From contig CAMBLG010000006.1 of the NCBI GenBank assembly GCA_945868435.1, forward strand, positions 62,001 through 126,000: a stretch of 64,000 nucleotides of DNA. Reading direction: 5' to 3'. Each line of letters begins with the position of its first letter. Position 1 is the first letter of the stretch. A program made the translations under genes and the position numbers. This DNA comes from an uncultured Lachnospiraceae bacterium. Its GTDB lineage: Bacteria > Bacillota > Clostridia > Lachnospirales > Lachnospiraceae. Below the pieces are notes generated by a model that saw nothing but the letters and a program-made list of their open reading frames with translations, had not been told where the DNA came from and did no database searches. Of this stretch, positions 9,235 through 18,055 are shown piece by piece.

Positions 9235-10125
9235 ATGGCGATTTTTAAAGGCGCGGGTGTTGCAATCGTAACACCAATGAAAGATAATCAGGATGTCAAT
9301 TACGATAAACTTGAGGAGCTGATCAATATTCAGATTGCAGAGGGAACCGATGCAATCATTATTGCGGGAACAACGGGAGAGAGCTCTACGCTTACCATGG
9401 AGGAGCACAGAGACGTTATCAAAGCAGCCGTAGAATTCACAAAGGGACGCATCCCGGTTGTGGCAGGAACCGGTTCCAATTGTACTCGTACAGCAATTCA
9501 GCTGTCTCAGGAAGCTGAGGAAGCGGGGGTAGACGGGCTTTTGATCGTGACCCCATATTACAATAAAGCAACGCAGCAGGGATTGATCAGTCATTATTCA
9601 CAGATTGCTGACAATACCAAGTGCCCGATTATCATGTACAACGTACCGGGGCGCACTGGCTGTAATCTGCTGCCGGAGACCGTTGCCGAATTATTTAAGA
9701 CCAAAGACAATATCGTAGGCCTCAAGGAGGCTACTGGAAATATGGCACAGGCTTCTAAGACCATGTATCTGACCGACGGAAAGCTGGATATGTATTCCGG
9801 CGAGGATGGATTGGTACTGCCATTATTATCTATCGGAGCATTGGGCGTCATCTCCGTGTGGAGCAATGTCGCTCCGGCAAAGGTACATCAGTTGTGCCAG
9901 AGCTATTTTGATGGAGATATTAAGACTGCACAGAAGTTACAACGCGAAGCAATTCCGCTTGTGGATGCACTTTTCTCAGAGGTGAATCCAATCCCTGTGA
10001 AGACGGCAATGAATTTGATGGGACTTCAGGTTGGGCCGCTTCGTTCTCCAATGTGCGAAATGGGAGCGGATAACGCAAAGAAGCTTGCGCAGGTTATGAA
10101 GGAATATGGCATAACCCTCGCATAA
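9235..10125 (+). CDS. dapA: 4-hydroxy-tetrahydrodipicolinate synthase
   Basis: DapA condenses pyruvate with aspartate semialdehyde, the first committed step to lysine and diaminopimelate. The 296 residues match the family length. Seen: GTTGESSTLTMEEH near 44, the catalytic Tyr in YNVPGRTG near 136, and the Schiff-base lysine 164 in VGLKEATGN. An AAGGAG ribosome site precedes the ATG. dapB follows 134 bases later on the same strand. No lysine riboswitch was recognised upstream. Confidence 0.97.
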   Translation: MAIFKGAGVAIVTPMKDNQDVNYDKLEELINIQIAEGTDAIIIAGTTGESSTLTMEEHRDVIKAAVEFTKGRIPVVAGTGSNCTRTAIQLSQEAEEAGVDGLLIVTPYYNKATQQGLISHYSQIADNTKCPIIMYNVPGRTGCNLLPETVAELFKTKDNIVGLKEATGNMAQASKTMYLTDGKLDMYSGEDGLVLPLLSIGALGVISVWSNVAPAKVHQLCQSYFDGDIKTAQKLQREAIPLVDALFSEVNPIPVKTAMNLMGLQVGPLRSPMCEMGADNAKKLAQVMKEYGITLA

Positions 10126-10259
10126 CAATTGAAGAATGAAAGAATCGGGTCGCCTGCAATTTTTTTGTGGGCGATTCGTGTAACATAAATAGATTAATTG
10201 ATTAGAAAAAGAGGCGGAACTGTTACAGAGTGAATGTTCACGAAAGAGAGGACACATAC

Positions 10260-11021
10260 ATGACGAGAGCAATTATGAATGGCTGCAATGGCAAAATGGG
10301 TCAGTGCATTACGGGTATTTGTGCGCAGGATGAGGATATTGAGATTGTTGCGGGAATTGATACTTATACCGGAATTACCAATGATTATCCGGTATTCGCA
10401 AGTTTGAGCGATTGCAACGTGGAGGCGGATGTAATTATTGATTTTTCCAATGCAAAGGCAGTGGATGCATTGTTGGATTACGCAGTGGACAAGCAGATTC
10501 CGGTAGTTTTGTGTACAACCGGACTGTCTGAGGAACAGCTTAAGAAGGTTGAGAAGACCTACGAGAAGGTAGCAATCTTAAAATCTGCCAACATGTCACT
10601 TGGAATTAATACGCTGATGGAACTTTTAAAGAAAGCAGCGCTGGTATTTGCTCCGGCAGGCTTTGATATGGAGATTGTGGAGAAGCATCACAATCAGAAG
10701 CTGGATGCACCGAGCGGAACAGCTCTCGCGCTGGCAGACTCCATGAATGAGGCGTTGGACAATGCATACACCTACAAATATGACAGAAGTCAGGAACGCA
10801 AGAAGAGAGAAACCTATGAGATCGGTATTTCTGCTGTACGTGGTGGCAATATTGTGGGTGAGCACGAGGTTATTTTTGCAGGTCAGGATGAGGTCATTGA
10901 GTTTAAGCATACGGCATACTCTAAAGCAGTGTTTGCCAAGGGCGCAGTGGAGGCTGCAAAGTTTTTAGCAGGAAAAGGCCCGGGACATTATGATATGGCA
11001 GATGTAATTGCAGCAAAGTAG
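10260..11021 (+). CDS. dapB: 4-hydroxy-tetrahydrodipicolinate reductase
   Basis: DapB reduces the DapA product with NAD(P)H toward diaminopimelate for lysine and peptidoglycan. It has 253 residues. The Rossmann entry is GCNGKMGQCI at 7-16, and the catalytic signature EKHHNQKLDAPSGTA carries the His pair and the binding Lys. I choose the ATG at 10260, after AGAGAGGAC, because it puts the nucleotide-binding strand at the terminus as in the family. An in-frame ATG at 10230 would add ten residues. The gene is next to dapA and its product acts directly after DapA. Confidence 0.96.
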   Translation: MTRAIMNGCNGKMGQCITGICAQDEDIEIVAGIDTYTGITNDYPVFASLSDCNVEADVIIDFSNAKAVDALLDYAVDKQIPVVLCTTGLSEEQLKKVEKTYEKVAILKSANMSLGINTLMELLKKAALVFAPAGFDMEIVEKHHNQKLDAPSGTALALADSMNEALDNAYTYKYDRSQERKKRETYEIGISAVRGGNIVGEHEVIFAGQDEVIEFKHTAYSKAVFAKGAVEAAKFLAGKGPGHYDMADVIAAK

Positions 11022-11050
11022 TATTCCATACGAGAAAACGGAGGAATGGA

Positions 11051-12871
11051 ATGAAAAAACAATGGAGAAAGCCGGTGACTTGGGCAGTTGCAGCTGCAAT
11101 TGTGCTTACCGGTATGCCGGTGCAGGTGTCTGCGGAAACAGTGCATGTATCCGGTAATGATACCCAATATGAAATCAGATCCTTAAAAGGGGGAGAAGGC
11201 GGTGGCTATGTAACTTCCCCCAACAGCATGAATGTTCCTTCTGTCAGCGAGGATGTGGTTACAGGTCTGAAGGGGGCATCGAACGTTCCGGCTGCATATA
11301 TGAATACGTTGGCGCAGTTGATCGAAAAATACCCGGCAACCCGCAATCAGGGATATTTCAACACTTGTTGGGCATTCAGCGCCATAGGGTTGGCGGAGTT
11401 TGATCTGATCACAGATGATAAGCTTTATGATTCCGGTATTGATCTGAGTGAATTGCAGTTGGCATATTTTACTTATCACAATGAAGAGGATGCTTTCGGT
11501 GGAACGTATGGAGATGTATTTTCGGCAGTCGGAAATCATTATCTGCAGGTGGGGGGCAATCTGGAAACCTGTTCCCGGACATTGTTGCAATGGCAGGGGG
11601 TAATCCCTGAGAGTGCTATGCCTTACACAAATGCATCTGAAGGTTACTCTATGGGCAGTGAGTATGCTTTTGATAAGGATGTGGCACATTTACAGAATGT
11701 TTATACCATCAATATCCACAAGGATGCGAATTCGGTAAAAAAAGAAATCATGAATCACGGCTCCGCGGGAATCGGATTGTATGTAGATAATACGCCGATA
11801 TATGATGGAACAGGAAGCTATAATGGGGAGTTGGTGGCGACCTATTACTGCCCCAAAAAAGAAGCTGCCAATCACGCTGTAAACATTGTGGGCTGGGATG
11901 ACAATTTCCCGGCATCCAATTTTAAGAACACTCCACCCGGGAACGGAGCTTGGCTTGTGCGCAATAGCTGGTCGGATAGCGCTCAGAACAGGATAGAAAG
12001 CTATTTCTGGCTGTCCTACTATGATCAGACCCTTGAGGACGCCGCCTGGATCATGGATTTTGAACCGGCAGACAACTATGACTATATCTATCAGTATGAT
12101 GGAGGGTCATTTGTATATAAGCCATATACCCAGTATCAAAAGTGCGCCAATGTATTTCAGGTGAAAGGGTCAGCAAATGAGTTCCTTCAGGCTGTATCGA
12201 TTACTCTGATGGATGATGTGAATGTTCCGTATACAGTCAAAGTGTACACCAATCTGGCAGACTCAGGAAAGCCCACCAGCGGAATACTTGCGGCTAAGGT
12301 ATCGGGGAAAACGAGCTATGCGGGCACATATACGATTCCACTGGGTAAATCTGTGTCGCTCCCCAAAGGAAGCTTCTATTCTGTGGTTGTGGAATTGGAC
12401 AAGCAGGATTCTGGGATTTCCATGGAAGCAAGTGGAAGCGATCAATACGTGTCCTGCAAGATCAGCATGGAGTGCAACCAGAGCTTTGTGTACAGAAATG
12501 GGGAATGGGCAGATTTGACGGACGTGGTTCCGATGGACCATTTTGGAAATCTGTGCATTAAGGGGTATACCCAAAAGGCATCCTCCAGCATTGCAAAGGC
12601 AGAGACACCGAATGCCTCCGGAATTACAAAAAATACGGTAAAGCTTTCCTGGAGCAAAGTAAGTGGGGCTCAAGGCTATGAGGTATATCGCTCAACCAGT
12701 AAATACGGCACATACAAAAAGGTTGCGACCGTGAGTGGAAAGACCTATAAGAATACCGGACTTACTAAGGGAAAGACCTACTATTATAAAGTTCGGGCAT
12801 ACAAGAAAAGTGATGGAAAAACGATTGTAGGAAAACTTTCTTCGCCTGTCAAAGTGACCACGAAGAAATAG
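11051..12871 (+). CDS. Secreted papain-like (C1A) cysteine protease with fibronectin type III domain
   Basis: The 606-residue exported protein has a Sec signal (MKKQWRKPVTWAVAAAIVL, cleavage near VSA-ET, about residue 29). The C1A catalytic core has the Cys in NTCWAFSA (C106), His in NHAVNIVGW (H275) and Asn in LVRNSW (N305). It is followed by a jelly-roll-like domain (about 350-500) often seen in gut lectin-like C1 proteases, and a C-terminal FN3 domain (about 518-606; VKLSWSKVSGAQGYEVYRS). No LPXTG or membrane anchor is present, so it is released or held non-covalently. Substrate is unknown. It lies between dapB and pyrC on the same strand with short gaps. Confidence 0.88.
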   Translation: MKKQWRKPVTWAVAAAIVLTGMPVQVSAETVHVSGNDTQYEIRSLKGGEGGGYVTSPNSMNVPSVSEDVVTGLKGASNVPAAYMNTLAQLIEKYPATRNQGYFNTCWAFSAIGLAEFDLITDDKLYDSGIDLSELQLAYFTYHNEEDAFGGTYGDVFSAVGNHYLQVGGNLETCSRTLLQWQGVIPESAMPYTNASEGYSMGSEYAFDKDVAHLQNVYTINIHKDANSVKKEIMNHGSAGIGLYVDNTPIYDGTGSYNGELVATYYCPKKEAANHAVNIVGWDDNFPASNFKNTPPGNGAWLVRNSWSDSAQNRIESYFWLSYYDQTLEDAAWIMDFEPADNYDYIYQYDGGSFVYKPYTQYQKCANVFQVKGSANEFLQAVSITLMDDVNVPYTVKVYTNLADSGKPTSGILAAKVSGKTSYAGTYTIPLGKSVSLPKGSFYSVVVELDKQDSGISMEASGSDQYVSCKISMECNQSFVYRNGEWADLTDVVPMDHFGNLCIKGYTQKASSSIAKAETPNASGITKNTVKLSWSKVSGAQGYEVYRSTSKYGTYKKVATVSGKTYKNTGLTKGKTYYYKVRAYKKSDGKTIVGKLSSPVKVTTKK

Positions 12872-12891
12872 TTTCAAGGGAAGGAAAGCGT

Positions 12892-14169
12892 ATGACAATA
12901 CTGATCAGGGGAGGACAGGTCATCAATCCGGCTACGCAGATGGACGAGGTGGCGGATGTCTTAATTGAGGACGGAGTTGTAAAAGAAATCAAGAAAGGAA
13001 TCAAAAGCAAGGCGAACCGCACTATTGATGCCAAAGGCTGTTATGTCATGCCCGGCTTTATTGATTTGCATGTGCATCTGAGAGATCCGGGATTAGAGTA
13101 TAAGGAAGATGTCTTTACCGGCATGCAGGCGGCAGCCCACGGTGGTTACACGACGGTGTTGGCAATGCCCAATACGAAGCCTGTAGCTGACAATGCTGAT
13201 GTGATCGGGTATGTTCATCGCAAAGCAGCTTCCGGAAACTGTATTCATGTATTGCAGGTGGGGGCGGTGACCAAAGGTCAGCTCGGGAAAGAACTGGCGG
13301 ATATTGAGGGAATGGTAAAGGCCGGATGTCCCGCAATCAGCGAGGATGGTAAATCGGTCATGAATTCCCAGGTATACCGGGAAGGTATGAAAGAGGCGGC
13401 ACGGCTTCATATTCCGGTGTTGGCGCACTGTGAGGACATCAATCTGGTGCATGGTGGTGTCATGAATGCGGATGCGAAGGCAGAAGCGTTTGGTCTGCCG
13501 GGAATTACAAACGCGGTGGAAGACGTCATTGTTGCGCGTGATATTCTGCTCAGCAAGGAAACCGGGGCAAGACTGCACCTGTGCCATTGTTCTACGGAGG
13601 ATTCTGTCCGTATGGTGAGAGAGGCCAAAGAGCAGGGAATTGCGGTATCTGCAGAGGTATGTCCGCATCATTTTACGCTTTCTTCCGAGGACATCAAAGA
13701 AGAGGAAATGACCAATTATAAAATGAATCCGCCGCTTCGCACAAAAGCGGATGTGGGGGCTTTGAAGCAGGGGCTAAAGGATGGAACCATGGAAGTTATT
13801 TCCACGGACCATGCGCCCCATGCGTTTCAGGAGAAAAATACTACCATGCAGAAGGCTCCTTTTGGAATTGTGGGCCTGGAGACCGCAGCATGTCTGACGT
13901 ATACAGAACTTGTGCTGGGTGGATATCTGACCCCTATGCAGATGGCAGAGCGCATGAGCTATAATCCGGCCCGCGTGATTGGAAGCGACAAGGGAGATAT
14001 TCAGCCCGGAAAGGCAGCAGATCTTGTGATTTTTGATCCAAAGGAGACTTATCGGATCGACCGGGATCAATTTGCCAGCAAAGGAAGAAATACGCCGTTT
14101 CACGGGCGGGAGGTCACCGGTCGCGTGAAGTGCACGATTTGCGATGGCTGTGTGGTTTATGAAGGCTGA
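12892..14169 (+). CDS. pyrC: Dihydroorotase
   Basis: This is a zinc amidohydrolase that closes carbamoyl-aspartate to dihydroorotate in pyrimidine synthesis. The 425 residues are the Gram-positive class I form. Seen: metal motif GFIDLHVHLRDPG near 55-67, SEDGKSVMN, the metal His in LAHCED and LCHCST, and the catalytic Asp in STDHAPHAFQEK near 303. It is the first gene of a pyrC-pyrF-pyrK-pyrD set covering dihydroorotase to UMP except pyrE, which is not in the window. No PyrR leader was recognised ahead of it. Confidence 0.97.
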   Translation: MTILIRGGQVINPATQMDEVADVLIEDGVVKEIKKGIKSKANRTIDAKGCYVMPGFIDLHVHLRDPGLEYKEDVFTGMQAAAHGGYTTVLAMPNTKPVADNADVIGYVHRKAASGNCIHVLQVGAVTKGQLGKELADIEGMVKAGCPAISEDGKSVMNSQVYREGMKEAARLHIPVLAHCEDINLVHGGVMNADAKAEAFGLPGITNAVEDVIVARDILLSKETGARLHLCHCSTEDSVRMVREAKEQGIAVSAEVCPHHFTLSSEDIKEEEMTNYKMNPPLRTKADVGALKQGLKDGTMEVISTDHAPHAFQEKNTTMQKAPFGIVGLETAACLTYTELVLGGYLTPMQMAERMSYNPARVIGSDKGDIQPGKAADLVIFDPKETYRIDRDQFASKGRNTPFHGREVTGRVKCTICDGCVVYEG

Positions 14170-14268
14170 TCAGATACTAAGTGATTATGGTATCAGTGGA
14201 TAACAGAAGTGAATGAAGTGTTTGCGAATCAGACACTTGCAGAAGACGGATATGGAAAGGGAAAAAGC

Positions 14269-15201
14269 ATGATTAACAAATTAGTGGACAAGATCAAGAA
14301 GACAGGCGCACCGATTGTAGTAGGACTGGATCCTATGCTGGATTATGTGCCGGAGCAGATCAAAGCAGCTGCATTTTCAGAGTTTGGAGAGACTCCGGCG
14401 GGAGCGGCAGAAGCCATCTGGCAGTACAACAAGGCAATCGTGGATGCAACTTACGATTTGATTCCGGCGGTAAAGCCCCAGATTGCCATGTATGAGCAGT
14501 TTGGTGTAGAGGGCGTGAAGACGTTTCAGAAGACCGTAGACTACTGCCATGAGAAGGACCTTGTCGTGATTGGCGATGTGAAGAGAGGCGATATTGGTTC
14601 TACCTCAGCGGCGTATGCCACCGGTCATCTGGGCAAGGTGCAGATCGGAAGCAAGGTGTATGCAGGTTTTGACGAGGATTTTGCCACAGTGAATCCGTAT
14701 CTGGGAACAGACGGAATCAAGCCGTTTGTGGATGTGTGCAAGGAGCAAAAGAAGGGAATTTTCATTCTTGTTAAGACCTCAAACCCTTCCAGTGGAGAGT
14801 TTCAGGATCGCATCATCAATGGCAAGCCATTGTATGAGCATGTTGGTGAGAAGGTTGCCGAATGGGGGGCTGATTGCATGGGAGATGCCTACAGCTATGT
14901 GGGAGCCGTGGTCGGAGCGACCTATCCGGAGCAGGGAAAGCTTCTCCGTAAAGTTATGCCAAAGTCCTTTATCCTGGTACCGGGCTATGGTGCACAGGGC
15001 GGAAAAGGCGCGGATCTGGTTCATTTCTTCAACGAGGATGGACTTGGCGCTATCGTGAATTCTTCCCGTGGAATCATTGCTGCTTACAAGCAGGATGTGT
15101 ATAAAGAGAAGGGCATTACACCGGAGAATTTTGCAGATGCATCCCGACTTGCGGTTCAGGATATGATTGCAGATATTGCGGGAGCGCTGGCTTCCAGATA
15201 G
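14269..15201 (+). CDS. pyrF: Orotidine 5'-phosphate decarboxylase (subfamily 2)
   Basis: PyrF decarboxylates OMP to UMP. At 310 residues this is the long subfamily-2 form: KPQIAMYEQFGVEG near 69 and VIGDVKRGDIGSTSAAYATG near 99, with the catalytic Lys-Asp residues in GDVKRGD. The C-terminal part has LVPGYGAQGGKGAD. I choose ATG 14269 since GGAAAGG sits eight bases ahead. An in-frame upstream start at 14209 has no ribosome site and would add 20 non-conserved residues. Confidence 0.95.
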   Translation: MINKLVDKIKKTGAPIVVGLDPMLDYVPEQIKAAAFSEFGETPAGAAEAIWQYNKAIVDATYDLIPAVKPQIAMYEQFGVEGVKTFQKTVDYCHEKDLVVIGDVKRGDIGSTSAAYATGHLGKVQIGSKVYAGFDEDFATVNPYLGTDGIKPFVDVCKEQKKGIFILVKTSNPSSGEFQDRIINGKPLYEHVGEKVAEWGADCMGDAYSYVGAVVGATYPEQGKLLRKVMPKSFILVPGYGAQGGKGADLVHFFNEDGLGAIVNSSRGIIAAYKQDVYKEKGITPENFADASRLAVQDMIADIAGALASR

Positions 15202-15229
15202 TATTGGTCGGAGAGAATTGAGGATAGAG

Positions 15230-16060
15230 ATGAAAAAAGCGATAGAAATGGCTCAGGTAATATCCCAGAAGCCACTTGGAAATGATATCTATGATATGAT
15301 TCTGCATGCGCCCCAGGTTGCGAGAGAGGCGGTGGCAGGTCAGTTTGTATCTGTGTATGCGAAGGATGCGTCAAAGCTGCTTCCGCGGCCTATCAGCTTG
15401 TGCGGTATTGACCGTGAGGCCGGGACCATCCGATTGGTATACCGTGTGACGGGTGAGAATACCGGAACAAAGGAATTTTCGCAATTGACAGACGGTGACG
15501 AGATCCGAATCATGGGACCGCTTGGCAATGGATTTACCGTACTGCCGGGAAAGAAGGCTTTTTTGATCGGCGGTGGTATCGGAGTGCCACCTATGCTGCA
15601 ACTGGCAAAGGATATCAAGGCCGGCGTGGCACAGGGACTTGTGGATGATAATGGAGAGAAGACGGGAGAGATTCCGGCGATTCAGATTGTGATGGGATAC
15701 CGGGATGCTGCGACATTCCTTTTGGATGAGTTTGAAGAACAGGGAGAAAGCTTTGTCGCAACGGAGGATGGCAGTGTAGGTACAAAGGGAAATGTGATGG
15801 ATGCCATCCGGGAAAATGTTCTGGAAGCAGACGTAATCTACGCGTGCGGACCAATGCCGATGCTTCGGGCGTTGAAGGAATATGCTGCCCAGCAGGGAAT
15901 GGAATGTTATATCTCCATGGAGGAACGCATGGCCTGTGGTATCGGGGCGTGTCTGGCCTGTGTGTGCGGTTCCAAAGACAAGGATGAACACAGCAATGTC
16001 CATAATAAGAGAATCTGCAAGGAAGGTCCGGTATTTGATGCGAAGGAGGTGGAACTGTAA
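15230..16060 (+). CDS. pyrK: Dihydroorotate dehydrogenase B, electron-transfer subunit
   Basis: PyrK passes electrons from PyrDB through FAD and a [2Fe-2S] cluster to NAD+. The 276-residue protein has the ferredoxin-reductase FAD site (RPISLCGID near 48), the NAD-binding IGGGIGVPPM, and a C-terminal cluster with C236, C241, C244 and a fourth Cys near 259 in KRICKEGP. The ATG at 15230 follows GAGGAT. The frame stays open further upstream into pyrF, but that part is not conserved. It overlaps pyrD by one base (TAATG), so translation is coupled to its partner. Confidence 0.96.
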   Translation: MKKAIEMAQVISQKPLGNDIYDMILHAPQVAREAVAGQFVSVYAKDASKLLPRPISLCGIDREAGTIRLVYRVTGENTGTKEFSQLTDGDEIRIMGPLGNGFTVLPGKKAFLIGGGIGVPPMLQLAKDIKAGVAQGLVDDNGEKTGEIPAIQIVMGYRDAATFLLDEFEEQGESFVATEDGSVGTKGNVMDAIRENVLEADVIYACGPMPMLRALKEYAAQQGMECYISMEERMACGIGACLACVCGSKDKDEHSNVHNKRICKEGPVFDAKEVEL

Positions 16061-16965
16061 TGAATCTGTCAGTGAACATCGCCGGAGTAACATGGAAGAA
16101 TCCGGTAACCGTAGCCTCCGGAACCTTTGGATCGGGTGCGGAATACAGTGAGTTTGTGGATCTGAACCGGCTGGGAGCAGTCACAACCAAGGGGGTAGCA
16201 AATGTGCCGTGGCCCGGGAATCCGACGCCTCGCGTAGCTGAGGTATACGGAGGAATGTTGAATGCTGTGGGATTACAAAATCCCGGGATTGAGCTTTTCT
16301 GCAAGAGAGATATCTCGTTTCTGAAGCAGTACGATACAAAAATTATCGTGAATGTGTGCGGACATTCCACAGAGGAGTATGTGGAGGTGGTAAAGCGCCT
16401 GCAGGATGAGCCCATTGACATGATGGAAATCAATATTTCCTGTCCAAATGTAAAAGAAGGCGGAATTGCTTTCGGAACAGACCCGAAGGCTGTGGAAGCC
16501 ATTACAGCGGAAGTAAAGAAATATGCAAAGCAGCCGATTATTATGAAGCTGTCTCCAAATGTGACAGACATTACGGAGATGGCAAGAGCGGCGGAGGCCG
16601 GCGGAGCGGATGCTCTTTCCCTCATAAACACGATAACGGGAATGAAGATTGACATCGATCGAAGAAAATTCGTTCTTGCCAATAAGACCGGCGGTATGAG
16701 TGGCCCAGCCATTCACCCGGTTGCAGTGCGTATGGTCTATCAGACGGCGCAGGCGGTCCACATTCCAATTATCGGAATGGGAGGTATCATGACTGCAGCA
16801 GATGCAATCGAGATGCTTCTTGCCGGTGCTACAGCCGTCTCAGTGGGTACTGCTAATTTTGTGGATCCGCATACCAGTGAGAAAATCGTTGAGGGAATCG
16901 AGGCCTACATGATGAAGTATGGCGTGGAGGATATCAACGAGCTGGTTGGTGCAGTACATGCGTAA
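16060..16965 (+). CDS. pyrD: Dihydroorotate dehydrogenase B, catalytic subunit
   Basis: This FMN TIM-barrel oxidises dihydroorotate to orotate. The 301 residues fit the PyrDB class, which works with PyrK and NAD+. Seen: GTFGSGAEY near 25, ISCPNVKEGG with the catalytic Cys 128 (class 1B uses Cys here), INTITGMKID, GGMSGPAIHP and the phosphate-binding GMGGIMTAADAIEML. The start codon overlaps the pyrK stop by one base. Confidence 0.97.
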   Translation: MNLSVNIAGVTWKNPVTVASGTFGSGAEYSEFVDLNRLGAVTTKGVANVPWPGNPTPRVAEVYGGMLNAVGLQNPGIELFCKRDISFLKQYDTKIIVNVCGHSTEEYVEVVKRLQDEPIDMMEINISCPNVKEGGIAFGTDPKAVEAITAEVKKYAKQPIIMKLSPNVTDITEMARAAEAGGADALSLINTITGMKIDIDRRKFVLANKTGGMSGPAIHPVAVRMVYQTAQAVHIPIIGMGGIMTAADAIEMLLAGATAVSVGTANFVDPHTSEKIVEGIEAYMMKYGVEDINELVGAVHA

Positions 16966-16982
16966 GGAGAAAGCGGAAGAAA

Positions 16983-17345
16983 ATGACAATTGAGGAATGT
17001 TATGCTTCTATTGGTGGAAGCTATGAAGATGTGAGAAAACGTTTGCCCAGTGAGACACTGGTCGAGAGATTTGTTCTGAAGTTTCCGGAAGATAAAAGTT
17101 ATCAAAGCCTTGCGGAAGCTCTGCAGAGGGAAGAATATGAGGATGCTTTTAAAGCTGTCCATACCTTAAAGGGAGTGGTCCTGAATCTGGGATTTGTCCG
17201 ATTGGGGCGTTCCTCCAGTGATCTTACGGAACTGTTGAGAGGCAAAGATGCCCAGCAGATTGACCGTGCGCAGTGTGAAGAACTGTGGAAGCAGGTTACA
17301 GAAGACTATGAGCAGGTAATTGATGCAATCAACTGTCTGCGTTAG
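16983..17345 (+). CDS. Hpt (histidine phosphotransfer) domain protein
   Basis: This 120-residue, all-helical protein carries the Hpt signature FKAVHTLKGVVLNLGF with the phospho-accepting His at residue 60. Such proteins relay phosphate between receiver domains or serve hybrid histidine kinases. No kinase or response regulator is encoded nearby, so its partner is unknown. It starts 17 bases after pyrD and is followed by a strong terminator, so it is probably the last gene of the pyr transcript. It could instead be a fold-only relative without phosphotransfer. Confidence 0.8.
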   Translation: MTIEECYASIGGSYEDVRKRLPSETLVERFVLKFPEDKSYQSLAEALQREEYEDAFKAVHTLKGVVLNLGFVRLGRSSSDLTELLRGKDAQQIDRAQCEELWKQVTEDYEQVIDAINCLR

Positions 17346-17377
17346 CTTGTTTCGATGAGAGAGAATTAAATGTTAGG

Positions 17378-17418
17378 CCCGGAGCAGTTATGCTTCGGGT
17401 TTTACGTTTTTTTTACGC
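17378..17418 (+). terminator. Rho-independent terminator closing the pyr/Hpt run
   Basis: CCCGGAGCA pairs with TGCTTCGGG (one G-T) around a four-base loop, followed by TTTTACGTTTTTTTT. It lies 33 bases after the Hpt stop. Confidence 0.9.
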
Positions 17419-17492
17419 ATCTGTGCTTCCCAATTTTACAACTTTGTATTATAATGGCCATGTAAAATGAAAACGAAAGAGGAGGAAACGCT

Positions 17493-17654
17493 ATGTTTAT
17501 CAGTAAAAGCATTGAATATTCTCCGGTATTCGGAGATAAGAAAACGAAAATTGATGAATGTGTGAGATCTATGAAACGTGAAGGCTACGAGATTGATGTA
17601 GCGACGGAGACCGGTACCGGAAGAGTAGTATTGGTATTTCATATGGCGGCTTAG
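17493..17654 (+). CDS. Small conserved-looking 53-residue protein
   Basis: This short ORF has a very good ribosome site (GAGGAGG, seven bases before ATG) and TATAAT about 45 bases upstream, and it follows a terminator, so it looks like an independent gene. The product is MFISKSIEYSPVFGDKKTKI and onward, ending VVLVFHMAA. It is compact, with predicted beta-alpha-beta character (EGYEIDVATETGTGRVVLVF). No family is recognised. It may be a small regulator or remain uncharacterised. Confidence 0.6.
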   Translation: MFISKSIEYSPVFGDKKTKIDECVRSMKREGYEIDVATETGTGRVVLVFHMAA

Positions 17655-17805
17655 GTGAGGAAATGAGAATTCGATAGTTGAGTTTAGGTGAAGCAAATAA
17701 GTAAGAAGACCTGTGCATACATAGGTTTGTTTGCGTACGCTTAAATTTGATTATCGCACTTATTTTTGAGCCTTTTTATTTTAAATAAAAGGTTTATTTG
17801 TGTGA

Positions 17806-17839
17806 GTCTGTTTTTTGCGTATGCAAAGCAGGCTTTTTT
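17806..17839 (+). terminator. Attenuator-like hairpin upstream of ABC-F remnant
   Basis: GTCTG...CAGGC and TTTGC...GCAAA form a two-part hairpin around GTAT, followed by six T. It lies 26 bases before the start of the ABC-F fragment. ABC-F antibiotic-resistance genes in Firmicutes are often controlled by a leader terminator of this kind (family knowledge). Here it would be a relic. Confidence 0.6.
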
Positions 17840-17864
17840 CTATGTGCGGGAGATTGGAAGCATT

Positions 17865-18026
17865 ATGGCACATCTGTATATCTGGGATGAGCCGTTGAAT
17901 TACATCGATGTCTTTTCCAGAATGCAGATTGAGCGGCTGATTGAAACCTATCAGCCCACCATGCTCCTGGTGGAGCATGATGTCCGGTTTCGGGAGAAGC
18001 TGGCCACGAAGATAATTGAATTGTAG
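17865..18026 (+). pseudogene. C-terminal remnant of an ABC-F ribosome-protection ATPase
   Basis: Fifty-three codons survive: MAHLYIWDEPLNYIDVFSRM, then QIERLIE, PTMLLVEHDVRF and a tail. This is Walker B, D-loop and H-switch (LVEHD) of the second ATPase domain of Lsa/Vga-like ABC-F proteins, which rescue ribosomes from lincosamides, streptogramins or pleuromutilins. Full-length members are near 500 residues. Both Walker A motifs and the linker are missing. The ATG and the upstream hairpin are intact, so an internal deletion appears to have removed most of the gene. Not functional. Confidence 0.85.
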
Positions 18027-18055
18027 TCAGAATATGCATCTGTGGGCTTCCCGTG

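Noticed and set aside
10126-10259. Possible terminator or lysine riboswitch between dapA and dapB
   Set aside because: The only hairpin has several wobble pairs, a 15-base loop and no T-run after it, and riboswitch core motifs are absent.
15615-16712. 365-codon reverse-strand open frame
   Set aside because: Antisense to pyrK and pyrD, whose families are certain. Composition is typical of a mirror frame.
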